DNA of 52,692 bases from Roseomonas mucosa (GTDB taxonomy: Bacteria > Pseudomonadota > Alphaproteobacteria > Acetobacterales > Acetobacteraceae), in the NCBI GenBank assembly GCA_945878375.1, contig CAMDWG010000023.1, positions 1-52,692 on the forward strand, in the 5' to 3' direction. Positions 9,978 to 21,379 of the stretch are shown piece after piece; position 1 is the stretch's first letter; every line of letters starts with the position of its first letter. The notes under the pieces are model-generated. The model saw only the letters and a program-made list of their open reading frames with translations, was not told where the DNA came from and did no database searches. A program made the translations under genes and the position numbers.

Positions 9978-11180
9978 ATGCCCGCGCTCGCCAGCCGCCT
10001 GAAGGACATCGCGCCCGCCGCCTCCGTCGTCATGACGCAGAAAGCGCGGGAGCTTGCGGCACAGGGCATCAAGGTGATCAGCCTCGCTGTCGGTGAGCCC
10101 GATTTCGCCACCCCCCGCCACGCGATCGAAGCCGCCTACAAGGCCGCGCTGGCCGGGGACACGAAGTATCCCCCGCAGGACGGGACCAGGGCGCTGAAGG
10201 AAGCCATCCAGCGCAAGTTCAAGCGCGAGAACGGGCTCGATTACGCGCTGGACGAGATCCTGGTCTCCAATGGCGGCAAGCAGGTGATCATGAACGCCAT
10301 GCTCGCCACCTGCGATGTGGGGGATGAGGTGATCATCCCCGCGCCCTACTGGATCTCCTATGCGGATATGGCGAAGCTCGCGGGCGGCGTGCCGGTGCCT
10401 GTCGCCTGCCCGCAGAATAACGGTTTTCGGCTGCGCCCCGAGGATCTGGAAGCTGCTATCACGTCGAAGACCAAGTGGCTCCTGCTGAACTTCCCGAGCA
10501 ACCCGACGGGGGCGGCATGCTCCAGGGAAGAGATGAAGGCACTCGGGGAAGTGCTGCTGCGGCACCCGCATGTCTGGGTGTTGACCGACGACATGTATGA
10601 GCACCTCCTCTACGACGATTTCGAATTCTGCACGATCGCGGAGGTGGAGCCGCGCCTGAAGGACCGCGTGCTGACGGTGAATGGCGTGTCCAAGACCTAT
10701 GCGATGACCGGCTGGCGCATCGGCTTCTGCGGCGGGCCGCGCGACCTGATCAAGGCGATGTTCAACATGCAGGGCCAGCTGACGGCCGGCGTCAGCACCG
10801 TCGGCCAGGCCGCCGCCGCCGCCGCGCTGGATGGGCCGCAGGATTTGGTGACGGAGCGGGCCGCGATCTACAAGGCGCGCCGCGACATGGTGGTGGAGAT
10901 GCTGAACGCCGCCCCCGGCATCGCCTGCCACAAGCCGGAAGGCGCCTTCTATGTCTTCCCGAACATCGCCGGCTGCCTCGGCAAGGTCAGCGCCGGCGGG
11001 CGGCGCATCGCGACCGATGCCGATTTCGCGCTTGCCTTGATCGAGGAGAAGCACGTCGCCGTCGTGCATGGCGCCGCCTATGGGATGAGCCCCTATCTGC
11101 GCATCTCCTACGCCACCGAGACCGAGAAGCTGCGCGAGGCCTGCGCGCGCATCCAGGATTTCTGCCGCGCCCTGTCATGA
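9978..11180 (+). CDS. Aspartate aminotransferase (class I, PLP-dependent), copy 2
   Basis: This 400-residue transaminase is the paralogue of the gene at 8236. It opens MPALASRLKDIAPAASVVMT and contains SLAVGEPDFATP (35-46), NGGKQVI (98-104), PAPYWISY (121-128), NFPSNPTGAA (171-180), TDDMYEHL (203-210), the PLP lysine in [16 protein letters not shown] (Lys239), and LRISYATE near the end. These match the canonical alphaproteobacterial I-gamma aspartate aminotransferase, some members of which also accept prephenate. A GGAGG-like site precedes the ATG. The stop overlaps the next gene (ATGA). I consider this the housekeeping copy. Confidence 0.88.
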   Translation: MPALASRLKDIAPAASVVMTQKARELAAQGIKVISLAVGEPDFATPRHAIEAAYKAALAGDTKYPPQDGTRALKEAIQRKFKRENGLDYALDEILVSNGGKQVIMNAMLATCDVGDEVIIPAPYWISYADMAKLAGGVPVPVACPQNNGFRLRPEDLEAAITSKTKWLLLNFPSNPTGAACSREEMKALGEVLLRHPHVWVLTDDMYEHLLYDDFEFCTIAEVEPRLKDRVLTVNGVSKTYAMTGWRIGFCGGPRDLIKAMFNMQGQLTAGVSTVGQAAAAAALDGPQDLVTERAAIYKARRDMVVEMLNAAPGIACHKPEGAFYVFPNIAGCLGKVSAGGRRIATDADFALALIEEKHVAVVHGAAYGMSPYLRISYATETEKLREACARIQDFCRALS

Positions 11181-12181
11181 GCGCGGTGCCGCTCCGCCCC
11201 GGACGCGACGATGATGCGGATGGCTTCATCCGCCTGATCGGCGATTGCTGGTCCGAATATCCCGGCTGCGTCATGGATGTGGATGGCGAAGTGCCGGAAC
11301 TGCGCGCGTTGGCCACCTATTTCGCCGAAGCCGGCGGCGCGCTGTGGGTTGCGGAGCGGGGTGGGCGCGTCATCGGCGTGGCGGCGACGCGGCCGATGGG
11401 GCAGGACGCGGCCTATGAGATCTGCAAGGTCTATGTCGCCAAGGACGCGCGCGGCAGCGGCCTCGCTCATGACCTGCTGGGGGCGGCGGAAGCGCATGCG
11501 CGCGCGGCCGGCGCGGAACGGCTCGTGCTCTGGACCGACACCCGCTTCGAGACGGCGCATCGCTTCTACGAGAAGCGCGGCTTCGTGCGGCAGGGGCCGA
11601 TCCGAGTCCTGCACGATCTCTCGAACAGCCTGGAATTCCGCTACGTCAAGCCGATCGCTGGGCTGGTGGTGGAGGCGCTGGATGCCGCCGCTGCCGCCAG
11701 CGCGGAGCGGCGGCTATCGGCGCTGCTGGCTGCCTGCGTCGCGGATGGCGCGAGCCTCACTTGGCTCCCGCCCCTCGCGCCCGCTGTCGCGCAGGGCCAC
11801 TGGCGCGGCGTCTCGTCCCAGGTCGCGCTCGGCAAGGCGGTGCTGCTCGTCGCGTGGCTGGAGGGCGAGGTGGCCGGGACTGTGCAGCTGGCGCTGGACA
11901 TGCCGGAGAACCAGCCGCACCGGGCAGAGGTGCAGAAGCTGATGGTCATGCCCACCGCGCGGCGCCGTGGCGTCGGGCGGGCATTGATGCAGCGCGCGGA
12001 GCAGGTCGCGCGCAGCATCGGACGTGGCCTACTCGTTCTCGACACGCGCGCCGGCACCCCCGCCGAGGCGTTGTACCGCGCGCTGGGCTGGACGGAGCTC
12101 GGCACGATCCCGGGTGGCGAACTCGGCCCCGACCGCCAGCCGGCGGATGTCGTGCATTTCTGGAAGCGCGTTGCCGCGTAG
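11177..12181 (+). CDS. Tandem double-domain GNAT acetyltransferase
   Basis: These 334 residues comprise two GNAT domains in one chain. The N-terminal domain (about 1-155) has the acetyl-CoA motif DARGSGLAHDLL and the ending TAHRFYEKRGFVRQG. The C-terminal domain (about 165-334) has KLMVMPTARRRGVGRALM and GTPAEALYRALGWTELG. Both motif-A loops look intact, so both domains may bind acetyl-CoA, although in many double GNATs only one is active. The ATG overlaps the stop of aminotransferase copy 2 by four bases, implying coupled translation. The substrate is unknown. It ends six bases from the convergent glycosyltransferase gene. Confidence 0.82.
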   Translation: MSAVPLRPGRDDDADGFIRLIGDCWSEYPGCVMDVDGEVPELRALATYFAEAGGALWVAERGGRVIGVAATRPMGQDAAYEICKVYVAKDARGSGLAHDLLGAAEAHARAAGAERLVLWTDTRFETAHRFYEKRGFVRQGPIRVLHDLSNSLEFRYVKPIAGLVVEALDAAAAASAERRLSALLAACVADGASLTWLPPLAPAVAQGHWRGVSSQVALGKAVLLVAWLEGEVAGTVQLALDMPENQPHRAEVQKLMVMPTARRRGVGRALMQRAEQVARSIGRGLLVLDTRAGTPAEALYRALGWTELGTIPGGELGPDRQPADVVHFWKRVAA

Positions 12182-12187
12182 CTGCGG

Positions 12188-13657
12188 TCAGAACGCGTTC
12201 TTGTCGCGGAAGCCGCGCAGCAGGGTTGCGAACAGGATCCTGAGGTCCAGCAGCGGTGACCAGTTCTCGATGTAGTCGAGGTCGTGCCGCACGCGGGCGG
12301 CGATCTGTTCCACCGTGTCGGTCGGGCCGCGCCAGCCATTCACCTGCGCCCAGCCGGTGATGCCGGGCTTCATGCGGTGCCGCGCGAGGTAATCCTCCAC
12401 CACCTCGGCATAGGGGCGGCCGGCGGCGCAGGCCAGCGGCGAATGCGGCCGCGGACCGACCAGCCACATGTCGCCGCGTAGCACATTGATCAGCTGCGGC
12501 AACTCATCGAGGCTCGTGCGGCGCAGGACGCTGCCGAAGGCGAAGGTGCGCGGGTCGTCCCGCACCGCGAGAACAAGCCCCGATGGCTCTGCCGCGCGGT
12601 CCGGCATCCGCATGGTCCGGAACTTCAGGATCTCGAACACCCGGCCGCCATAGCCCTCGCGCGTCTGGCGGAACAGCACGGGGCCGGGACTCGTGAGCTT
12701 GATCCCCGCCGCGATGGCGAGCATCGGCAGGGCCGCGACCATCAGCGCGAGCAGCGCCAGCGCGCGGTCGGTGATGTCCTTGGCCACCCAGGTCCATCCA
12801 TCCAGCGGCTTGTCGGCGACCTGCACCAGGCCGATCCCATCGATCTCCGTTTCACCGAGCGGCCCGCGCATGGCCGCGCGCGGCACCAGCGGGTCGATCG
12901 CGAGCAGCACGCGCACCGGCAAGCGACCGAGTCTTGCGATCGTCTCCCGCACCAGCCTGGCTTCGGCCAGCGGCAAGGCGACGATCACGGCATCCACCCG
13001 TTCGCGGTGCAGGATGCGGAGAAGGCACGGCTCGATCGTCGCGAGGTCGCTTGCCTGCTGCACAGGCACGGCGTCGATCACGCGGGCGCCGCGCGGATCG
13101 CGCGCGGCGGCGTCGGCGCAGCGCGCGGCCTCGGCCTCGCTGCCGATCACGACGAAGGCGGAGCCGATCACGCTGTCCTGCGTGAACCTGCGGGCCAGAT
13201 GTGCCGCCATCCAGCGCGTGGCGCCGAGGCCGGCGAGACCTGCCAGGAACCAGCCCAGCAGGACCGGCAGGACGATCTGCGCATCGCCCGGCACCAGCCC
13301 GAGGAACAGCCCGCAGGCGATCGTCCATGGCAGCGCCGCGCGCAGCAGCGACAGGCCGGGGCGCAGCAGGCCCCGCGCCTCATAGCTTGCTGCCAACTGC
13401 AGCAGGCAGGCGGCGATGACGACGCCGCTGACCAGCGTCAGCATCGGCGGCTGCCAGGCGATGGCCCAGCGCGCCGCCGTGCCCGCGATGGCAAAGACCA
13501 GCAGCCCGGTGCCGAACAGCGCCGCGACATCGGCCAGCCGCACCGCCGCCTGGAAGCCCCAGCGCGACAGGCGTGGCGAGAGCCAGCGTGGGCGCTCCCG
13601 TCCTTTGGGGTGCGGCGCGCGGCGGGTCACGCGGGAGCTGCCTGGGACCGGCGACAC
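12188..13657 (-). CDS. Polyprenyl-phosphate sugar-1-phosphate transferase (exopolysaccharide priming enzyme)
   Basis: This is an initiating sugar transferase of the WbaP/WcaJ type that loads the first sugar phosphate onto undecaprenyl phosphate at the inner membrane. Its 489 residues carry about four N-terminal transmembrane helices, a Rossmann-like middle domain (FVVIGSEAEAARCAD) and, after a fifth hydrophobic stretch, the catalytic bac_transf domain. The latter shows KFRTMR, SLDELPQLINVLRGDMWLVG, GPRP, RHRMKPGITGWAQVNGWRG and the terminal DLRILFATLLRGFRDKNAF. The GTG at 13657 is one option; another GTG eight codons in would also serve. No other polysaccharide genes are nearby, so it is an orphan here. 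The sugar is unknown. Confidence 0.85.
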   Translation of the reverse strand: MSPVPGSSRVTRRAPHPKGRERPRWLSPRLSRWGFQAAVRLADVAALFGTGLLVFAIAGTAARWAIAWQPPMLTLVSGVVIAACLLQLAASYEARGLLRPGLSLLRAALPWTIACGLFLGLVPGDAQIVLPVLLGWFLAGLAGLGATRWMAAHLARRFTQDSVIGSAFVVIGSEAEAARCADAAARDPRGARVIDAVPVQQASDLATIEPCLLRILHRERVDAVIVALPLAEARLVRETIARLGRLPVRVLLAIDPLVPRAAMRGPLGETEIDGIGLVQVADKPLDGWTWVAKDITDRALALLALMVAALPMLAIAAGIKLTSPGPVLFRQTREGYGGRVFEILKFRTMRMPDRAAEPSGLVLAVRDDPRTFAFGSVLRRTSLDELPQLINVLRGDMWLVGPRPHSPLACAAGRPYAEVVEDYLARHRMKPGITGWAQVNGWRGPTDTVEQIAARVRHDLDYIENWSPLLDLRILFATLLRGFRDKNAF

Positions 13658-14063
13658 AATGGGTCTAGCCCGTCCCGCCTGCTGATCGTCCGGCCTTCAT
13701 CACGAAGGATTGCTGGCAGGAGACGCAGGCCGATGCTGGCAATCTTTCTCTCCTTCCGCGTTGCGGGCGCTGCTGCGGCACGGATCGCGGTTGCCGCGCG
13801 GCAGGCGCGTTTCGGTCAGTGCGATGAACTGGAAAGCGTCGCGCGGCCATGGGCCATGCGCTGGTGGAGAATCCAAGACAGGCTGAACTGGCGCTGCATG
13901 CTGAGACCGGATGTCGGGACTTCGATCCGGGCAATGTCCTTGGCCGAGACGCATGCGGCAAGCGCGCGATCATGGGAGCCGCCCCGGATCGCGGGTAGTT
14001 GCGCCGAATGATCCGGCTGCGGAGTCCTGGCTGTCGCGATCTTCGCCCGTGGGATGGCAGAAC
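13658..14063. other. Weakly coding gap between the sugar transferase and the hydrolase operon
   Basis: This stretch of about 400 bp is less GC-biased at codon third positions than its surroundings. It contains a possible small plus-strand gene (13733-14011, listed separately) and short minus-strand frames that look random. I saw no tRNA-like structure, insertion-sequence ends or clear terminator. Confidence 0.4.
13733..14011 (+). CDS. Possible small hypothetical protein
   Basis: A 92-codon frame starts MLAIFLSFRVAGAAAARIAV. An AGGAG site at 13718-13722 lies ten bases before the ATG. The first 22 residues are Ala-rich and moderately hydrophobic; the middle is Trp/Arg-rich (RPWAMRWWRIQDRLNWRC). 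Codon use (AGA, CAA, ATC/GTT mixtures) is unlike neighbouring genes, so it may be a decayed or foreign gene or simply chance. I recognise no family. Confidence 0.25.
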   Translation: MLAIFLSFRVAGAAAARIAVAARQARFGQCDELESVARPWAMRWWRIQDRLNWRCMLRPDVGTSIRAMSLAETHAASARSWEPPRIAGSCAE

Positions 14064-14942
14064 CTACAGGAAGGTCGCCAACCGCCCCAGAACCTCCTCG
14101 GGCGCTTCCTCGGCCAGGTAGTGGCCGGAGGCGACCGCGCCGCCTTCGACCGGCCCGGCCGCGTAATCCCGCCAGATCGCCAGCGCATCGTACCAGGTGG
14201 CGATCTTCCCCTTCGCGCCCCATAGCGCGAGCAGCGGGCAGCGGATCTTCTCCCCGGCCGCGCGGCTGGCGCGGTCATGGGCTAGGTCGATGGTCGCGGC
14301 GGCGCGATAATCCTCGCAGATGCCCTCCACCGTGCCGGCTTCGCGCAGCGCGGCCAGGTAGTCGGCGCGCGCTTCCGGGTGGAAGAAGCCCTTGCCCTTC
14401 GGCTCGCGCGAGGTGTGCATGTCGAACCAATCCTCGACATCGCGCAGGATCATCCGTTCGGGCTTCGGATGCGGCTGGGCCAGGAAGAACCAGTGATAGT
14501 AGCCCATGGCGAAATCCATGCCGCCGAATTCGAAATGGTGCAGCGTCGGTACGATGTCGAGCAGGCACAGCTTTTCCACCGCATCCGGCCAATCGAGCGC
14601 CATGCGGTGCGCCACTCGCGCGCCGCGGTCATGCCCCACCACGGCGAACCGCTCATGCCCCAGGCCCCGCATCAGCGCCATGAGATCGGCCGCCATCGCC
14701 CGCTTGGAATAGGCCGCATGGTCGGTCGAGACGGGCGGCTTGGTGGTGAAGCCATAGCCGATAAGGTCGGGGCAGATCACCTCGAAGCGCTGGGCCAGCA
14801 CCGGCGCGACGCGGTGCCACATGGCATGGGTCTGCGGGTTGCCATGCAGCAGCAGCAGCGGCGGCCCCTTGCCGCCGCGCCGAAGGCGGAAGGTGACATC
14901 GCGCGCCTGCCGATGCTCCAGCGTGAAGCCTTCAAAGAACAT
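14064..14942 (-). CDS. Haloacetate (fluoroacetate) dehalogenase-like alpha/beta hydrolase
   Basis: This 292-residue alpha/beta hydrolase starts MFFEGFTLEHRQARDVTFRL at 14942 behind an AGGACGGG site; an in-frame extension upstream is only the shadow of the neighbouring gene. The oxyanion-hole loop is LLLLHGNPQTHAMWHRVAP. The nucleophile motif is VVGHDRGARVAHR with Asp105 in place of Ser, plus Arg106 and Arg109. Further residues match the fluoroacetate dehalogenase set: Asp129 (LLDIVPT), His150-Trp151 (YYHWFFLAQP), Tyr212 (EDYRAAATID) and catalytic His274 (ASGHYLAEEA). These would hydrolyse a carbon-halogen bond to give glycolate from haloacetate. Epoxide hydrolase activity is a less likely alternative. 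It is the last gene of the long minus-strand run, after a small membrane protein. Confidence 0.82.
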   Translation of the reverse strand: MFFEGFTLEHRQARDVTFRLRRGGKGPPLLLLHGNPQTHAMWHRVAPVLAQRFEVICPDLIGYGFTTKPPVSTDHAAYSKRAMAADLMALMRGLGHERFAVVGHDRGARVAHRMALDWPDAVEKLCLLDIVPTLHHFEFGGMDFAMGYYHWFFLAQPHPKPERMILRDVEDWFDMHTSREPKGKGFFHPEARADYLAALREAGTVEGICEDYRAAATIDLAHDRASRAAGEKIRCPLLALWGAKGKIATWYDALAIWRDYAAGPVEGGAVASGHYLAEEAPEEVLGRLATFL

Positions 14943-14950
14943 TGCCCGTC

Positions 14951-15316
14951 CTATTCGTGCAGGAAGGAATAGACCGCGAGGCCAAGCCCCGCGACGCCGA
15001 AGAGCATGGACAGGCCCGGCCAGGTCGGGCGCGGTCCGCGATGGCCGAAATACCAGTTGAGCGCGATGGACCCGATCAGCGCCGCGCTCGCATCGGCCCA
15101 TTCGCCCTTGGCGAAGCCGCGCACGATCAGCACGCCCCAGGTGATCAGCGCGGCGAAGGACAGGCCCCGCCAGAACAGATCGGCGAGGGGGTTCTCCGGC
15201 CGCATGCTGGGATGGGCGGAGCGGGTGTGGATATAGGCCGCGACCGAGAGGAGCAGCGCGGCGAGCAGGGCGGCGGACATCCACGTGGCATAGGGCGCGA
15301 GGGCCGGGTCACGCAA
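14951..15316 (-). CDS. Small integral membrane protein of unknown function
   Basis: These 121 residues begin at a TTG codon (start uncertain; an ATG lies at codon 13). Hydrophobic segments at about 12-28 (MSAALLAALLLSVAAYI), 49-66 (LSFAALITWGVLIVRGF), 75-90 and 103-118 (LSMLFGVAGLGLAVYSFL) suggest four membrane helices. There is no known motif. It lies 31 bases after ligA and 8 before the dehalogenase start, so the three are probably co-transcribed. A role in halide or acid export beside a dehalogenase is conceivable but is only inference. Confidence 0.6.
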   Translation of the reverse strand: MRDPALAPYATWMSAALLAALLLSVAAYIHTRSAHPSMRPENPLADLFWRGLSFAALITWGVLIVRGFAKGEWADASAALIGSIALNWYFGHRGPRPTWPGLSMLFGVAGLGLAVYSFLHE

Positions 15317-15347
15317 GCGCGCGGACGGCGCCGCGCCCGGTGCGGCA

Positions 15348-19162
<3,815 letters not shown>

Positions 19163-19184
19163 GGGGCGTCGCGCCGGCGCCCGG

Positions 19185-20036
19185 TCAGAACAGCCCGCCG
19201 AAGGTCCGGCGGAACCAACTCGGCCGGTCCAGCGAATCGCGCTCCGCCCCTTCCACCAGCAGCACGTAGCTGTCCTGGTACCAGGGGCTGCCCGGATAGT
19301 TGTGGCCAAGGACCGAGGCGGTGCGCCGTGCCTCCTCCACCATCCCGAGCGTCAGATACAGCTCGGTCAGGCGGTGCAGGGCTTCCGGCACGTGATTGGT
19401 GGTCTGGAATTCGTCCACCACCCGGCGGAAGCGGCCGATGGCGGCCAGATGCAGGCGGCGGGTCTGGTAGAAGCGGCCGACCGTCATCTCTCGCCCGGCC
19501 AGGTGGTCGCGGCCCAGATCCATCTTCAGCCGCGCGTCGCGGGCATAGGGCGTGTTGGGGAAGCGGTTCACCACATCCTGCAGCGCGACCAGGGCCTGTT
19601 CGGTGGTGCGCTGGTCCCTCTCCACATCGTTGATCTGCTCATAAAGGGAGAGGGCGCGGAGGTAATAGGCGTAGGCGATGTCGCGATGGGCGGGATGCAA
19701 CTGGATGAAGCGGTCGAGCGCGCCCAGCGCTTCGGTGTAGCGGTTCCGCATGTACTCGCCATAGGCGCCCATCAGCTTGGCGTTGGTGGCGAAGGCGGAA
19801 TAGGGATGCTCGCGATCCACCGTGTCGAACAATGTGACTGCGCGGGCGTAGTCGCCGCGGTTCAGGGCCTCGATCCCGCTGGCGAACAGGGCTTCGGGGG
19901 AGGTGTCCTGCGTCGTCTCGCTTCGGGGGGCGAGTGAGGACTGGGTGCCATCCCATGCCGTGCCGCAGGCGGCCAGGGGCAGCAGGATCAGCAGCGGAAG
20001 GGCCAGCCGGCCAAAGATCTCGAGCGGGATTCGCAT
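19185..20036 (-). CDS. bamD: Outer membrane assembly lipoprotein BamD (ComL/YfiO)
   Basis: This essential lipoprotein of the BAM complex inserts beta-barrel proteins into the outer membrane. Its 283 residues open with a lipoprotein signal (MRIPLEIFGRLALPLLILLP, then LAAC, Cys24). The mature part is built of TPR repeats: ALFASGIEALNRGDYARAVT, KLMGAYGEYMRNRYTEALGA, RDIAYAYYLRALSLYEQIND, and RFPNTPYARDARLKMDLGRD with the classic NPNSPYA-like loop, then GRFYQTRRLHLAAIGRFRRV. It stands 138 bases after lpxC and 22 before recN. A TATAGG element just before its start could be a -10, but it is very close to the ATG. Confidence 0.93.
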   Translation of the reverse strand: MRIPLEIFGRLALPLLILLPLAACGTAWDGTQSSLAPRSETTQDTSPEALFASGIEALNRGDYARAVTLFDTVDREHPYSAFATNAKLMGAYGEYMRNRYTEALGALDRFIQLHPAHRDIAYAYYLRALSLYEQINDVERDQRTTEQALVALQDVVNRFPNTPYARDARLKMDLGRDHLAGREMTVGRFYQTRRLHLAAIGRFRRVVDEFQTTNHVPEALHRLTELYLTLGMVEEARRTASVLGHNYPGSPWYQDSYVLLVEGAERDSLDRPSWFRRTFGGLF

Positions 20037-20174
20037 ATCGCCAACCCTATACCATGGCCGAGCCTTAGACGGGCAAGGCGGGGTAGAGCAGATCGCGGAA
20101 TGTCGCGAAAGCCCGGCGGGACACAGGCTCCGCCCCCCCCATGGGAAGGCGCCCGTGCCAGGATCAGCGCAGGG

Positions 20175-21098
20175 TCAGGCGAAGGCCGGGGCCGCGGCGG
20201 CCGGCAGGCGCGTGGCGGCACCATCGGCCGCCATCTCGCCATCCGTCAGGTGCCAGGCGGATCTGTCCGCGAACAGGGCGCGCAGCACCTTGTTGTTCAG
20301 CGCATGGCCGGAGCGGTAGCCGACGAAGCGTGCCGAGAGCACGGCGCCACACAGCGACAGGTCGCCGACCGCGTCGAGCAGCTTGTGGCGCACGAATTCA
20401 TCTGGCCGGCGCAGGCCGCCCGGGTTCAGCACCAGCGGCCCGTCCACCACCACGGCATTGGCCAAGCTGCCGCCCTGCGCGAGGCCGGCGGCGCGAAGCC
20501 GCGCGATCTCCTCGGCCAGGGTGAAGGTCCGGGCATCCGCCAACTGGGTGCGGAAGGCGGATTGGCTGACGCGCAGCGAGAATTCCTGGCGACCGATGGC
20601 GGAGGCGGGGAAATCGATCGTCACCGTCGCCGTCAGCCCGATCTCGCGCGATGGGTGGAGTTCGGCGAAGGCCTCCCCCTCCTCGACGCGGATGCGCTTC
20701 AGGACTTCCAAATTCGGCGCGGCGCCGGGCAGGGCCACGGTGCCCGCGCAGTCGATCAGGAAGACGAAGGGCGCGGCCGAGCCGTCCAGGATCGGCACTT
20801 CCGCCGCGTCGATCTCGACCACGGCGTCGGTGATGCCGGTCCCGGCCAGCGCCGCCATGACATGCTCCACGGTGCCGACGCGCGCCTGCGGGGAGTCCTG
20901 CGCCACCAGGGCGGTGCAAAGCCGCGTGTCGAGCACGCGGTCGAAGCGGGCGGGGATATCGATGCCGAGATCGGTACGGCGGAACACGATGCCCGTGCCG
21001 GAAGCGGCCGGGCGCAGCGTCAGCGACACGCGCCGCCCGCTATGCAGGCCGACGCCCACGCAGCCGATCGCTGTCTTCAGCGTCCGCCTGCCGGGCAT
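20175..21098 (-). CDS. lpxC: UDP-3-O-acyl-N-acetylglucosamine deacetylase LpxC
   Basis: This zinc amidase catalyses the committed step of lipid A synthesis. I chose the ATG at 21098 (MPGRRTLKTAIGCVGVGLHS): with it, Glu78-His79 (GTVEHVMAAL), His238 and Asp242 (RHKLLDAVGDL) and His265 (YRSGHALNNK) fall at the same numbers as in E. coli LpxC, which strongly supports this start. A TTG at 21122 behind GGAG is a possible alternative. The protein is 307 residues. It follows ftsZ after 281 bp, the common alphaproteobacterial order ftsZ-lpxC-bamD. Confidence 0.95.
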   Translation of the reverse strand: MPGRRTLKTAIGCVGVGLHSGRRVSLTLRPAASGTGIVFRRTDLGIDIPARFDRVLDTRLCTALVAQDSPQARVGTVEHVMAALAGTGITDAVVEIDAAEVPILDGSAAPFVFLIDCAGTVALPGAAPNLEVLKRIRVEEGEAFAELHPSREIGLTATVTIDFPASAIGRQEFSLRVSQSAFRTQLADARTFTLAEEIARLRAAGLAQGGSLANAVVVDGPLVLNPGGLRRPDEFVRHKLLDAVGDLSLCGAVLSARFVGYRSGHALNNKVLRALFADRSAWHLTDGEMAADGAATRLPAAAAPAFA

Positions 21099-21312
21099 GT
21101 CCGTCGCGAGAAAACCGTCCAAGTCCCACTCCGCTCCTCGGCACCGGCCGCGGGACCAAATCGGCCCACCCTGCCAGGGCACCCTGCCGCGAGCTTGATC
21201 CCGTTTGCCGGGATACTGCCCGCTGCCGCGGTGCAGGACGCCTGCCGAAATCGCGACGCCCCAGCCCCGTCATGCCATTGCCTGGGCTGGCGTGCCATTC
21301 AACCGTTATTTC

Positions 21313-21367
21313 GCGATATTACGCCGCAAGTCATTGAAAAAAATAATTTGGTGCGGCGCGAAATCGC
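21313..21367 (-). repeat. Interrupted palindrome in the ftsZ-lpxC gap
   Basis: The arms are GCGAT-4-CGCCGCA (21313-21328) and TGCGGCG-4-ATCGC (21352-21367), so two perfectly paired blocks of 5 and 7 bp are separated by a symmetric 4x4 mismatch. The 23-base loop is AT-rich and includes a run of seven A (T on the minus strand). It lies 13-67 bases after the ftsZ stop and 215 bases before lpxC. It could be an RNA stem-loop that tunes read-through into lpxC or a DNA-binding site. A TAATAT box on the minus strand (21316-21321) could serve as a -10 for lpxC. Confidence 0.5.
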
Positions 21368-21379
21368 CTATTTTCCGCC

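Noticed and set aside
13970-14278. Possible small minus-strand gene upstream of the gap
   Set aside because: It is Arg/Ser/Pro-rich and largely overlaps the C-terminal part of the dehalogenase gene out of phase.
14943-15284. Apparent fusion of the dehalogenase with an N-terminal domain
   Set aside because: The extra residues are the out-of-phase shadow of the small membrane protein gene; the hydrolase has its own ATG and ribosome site.
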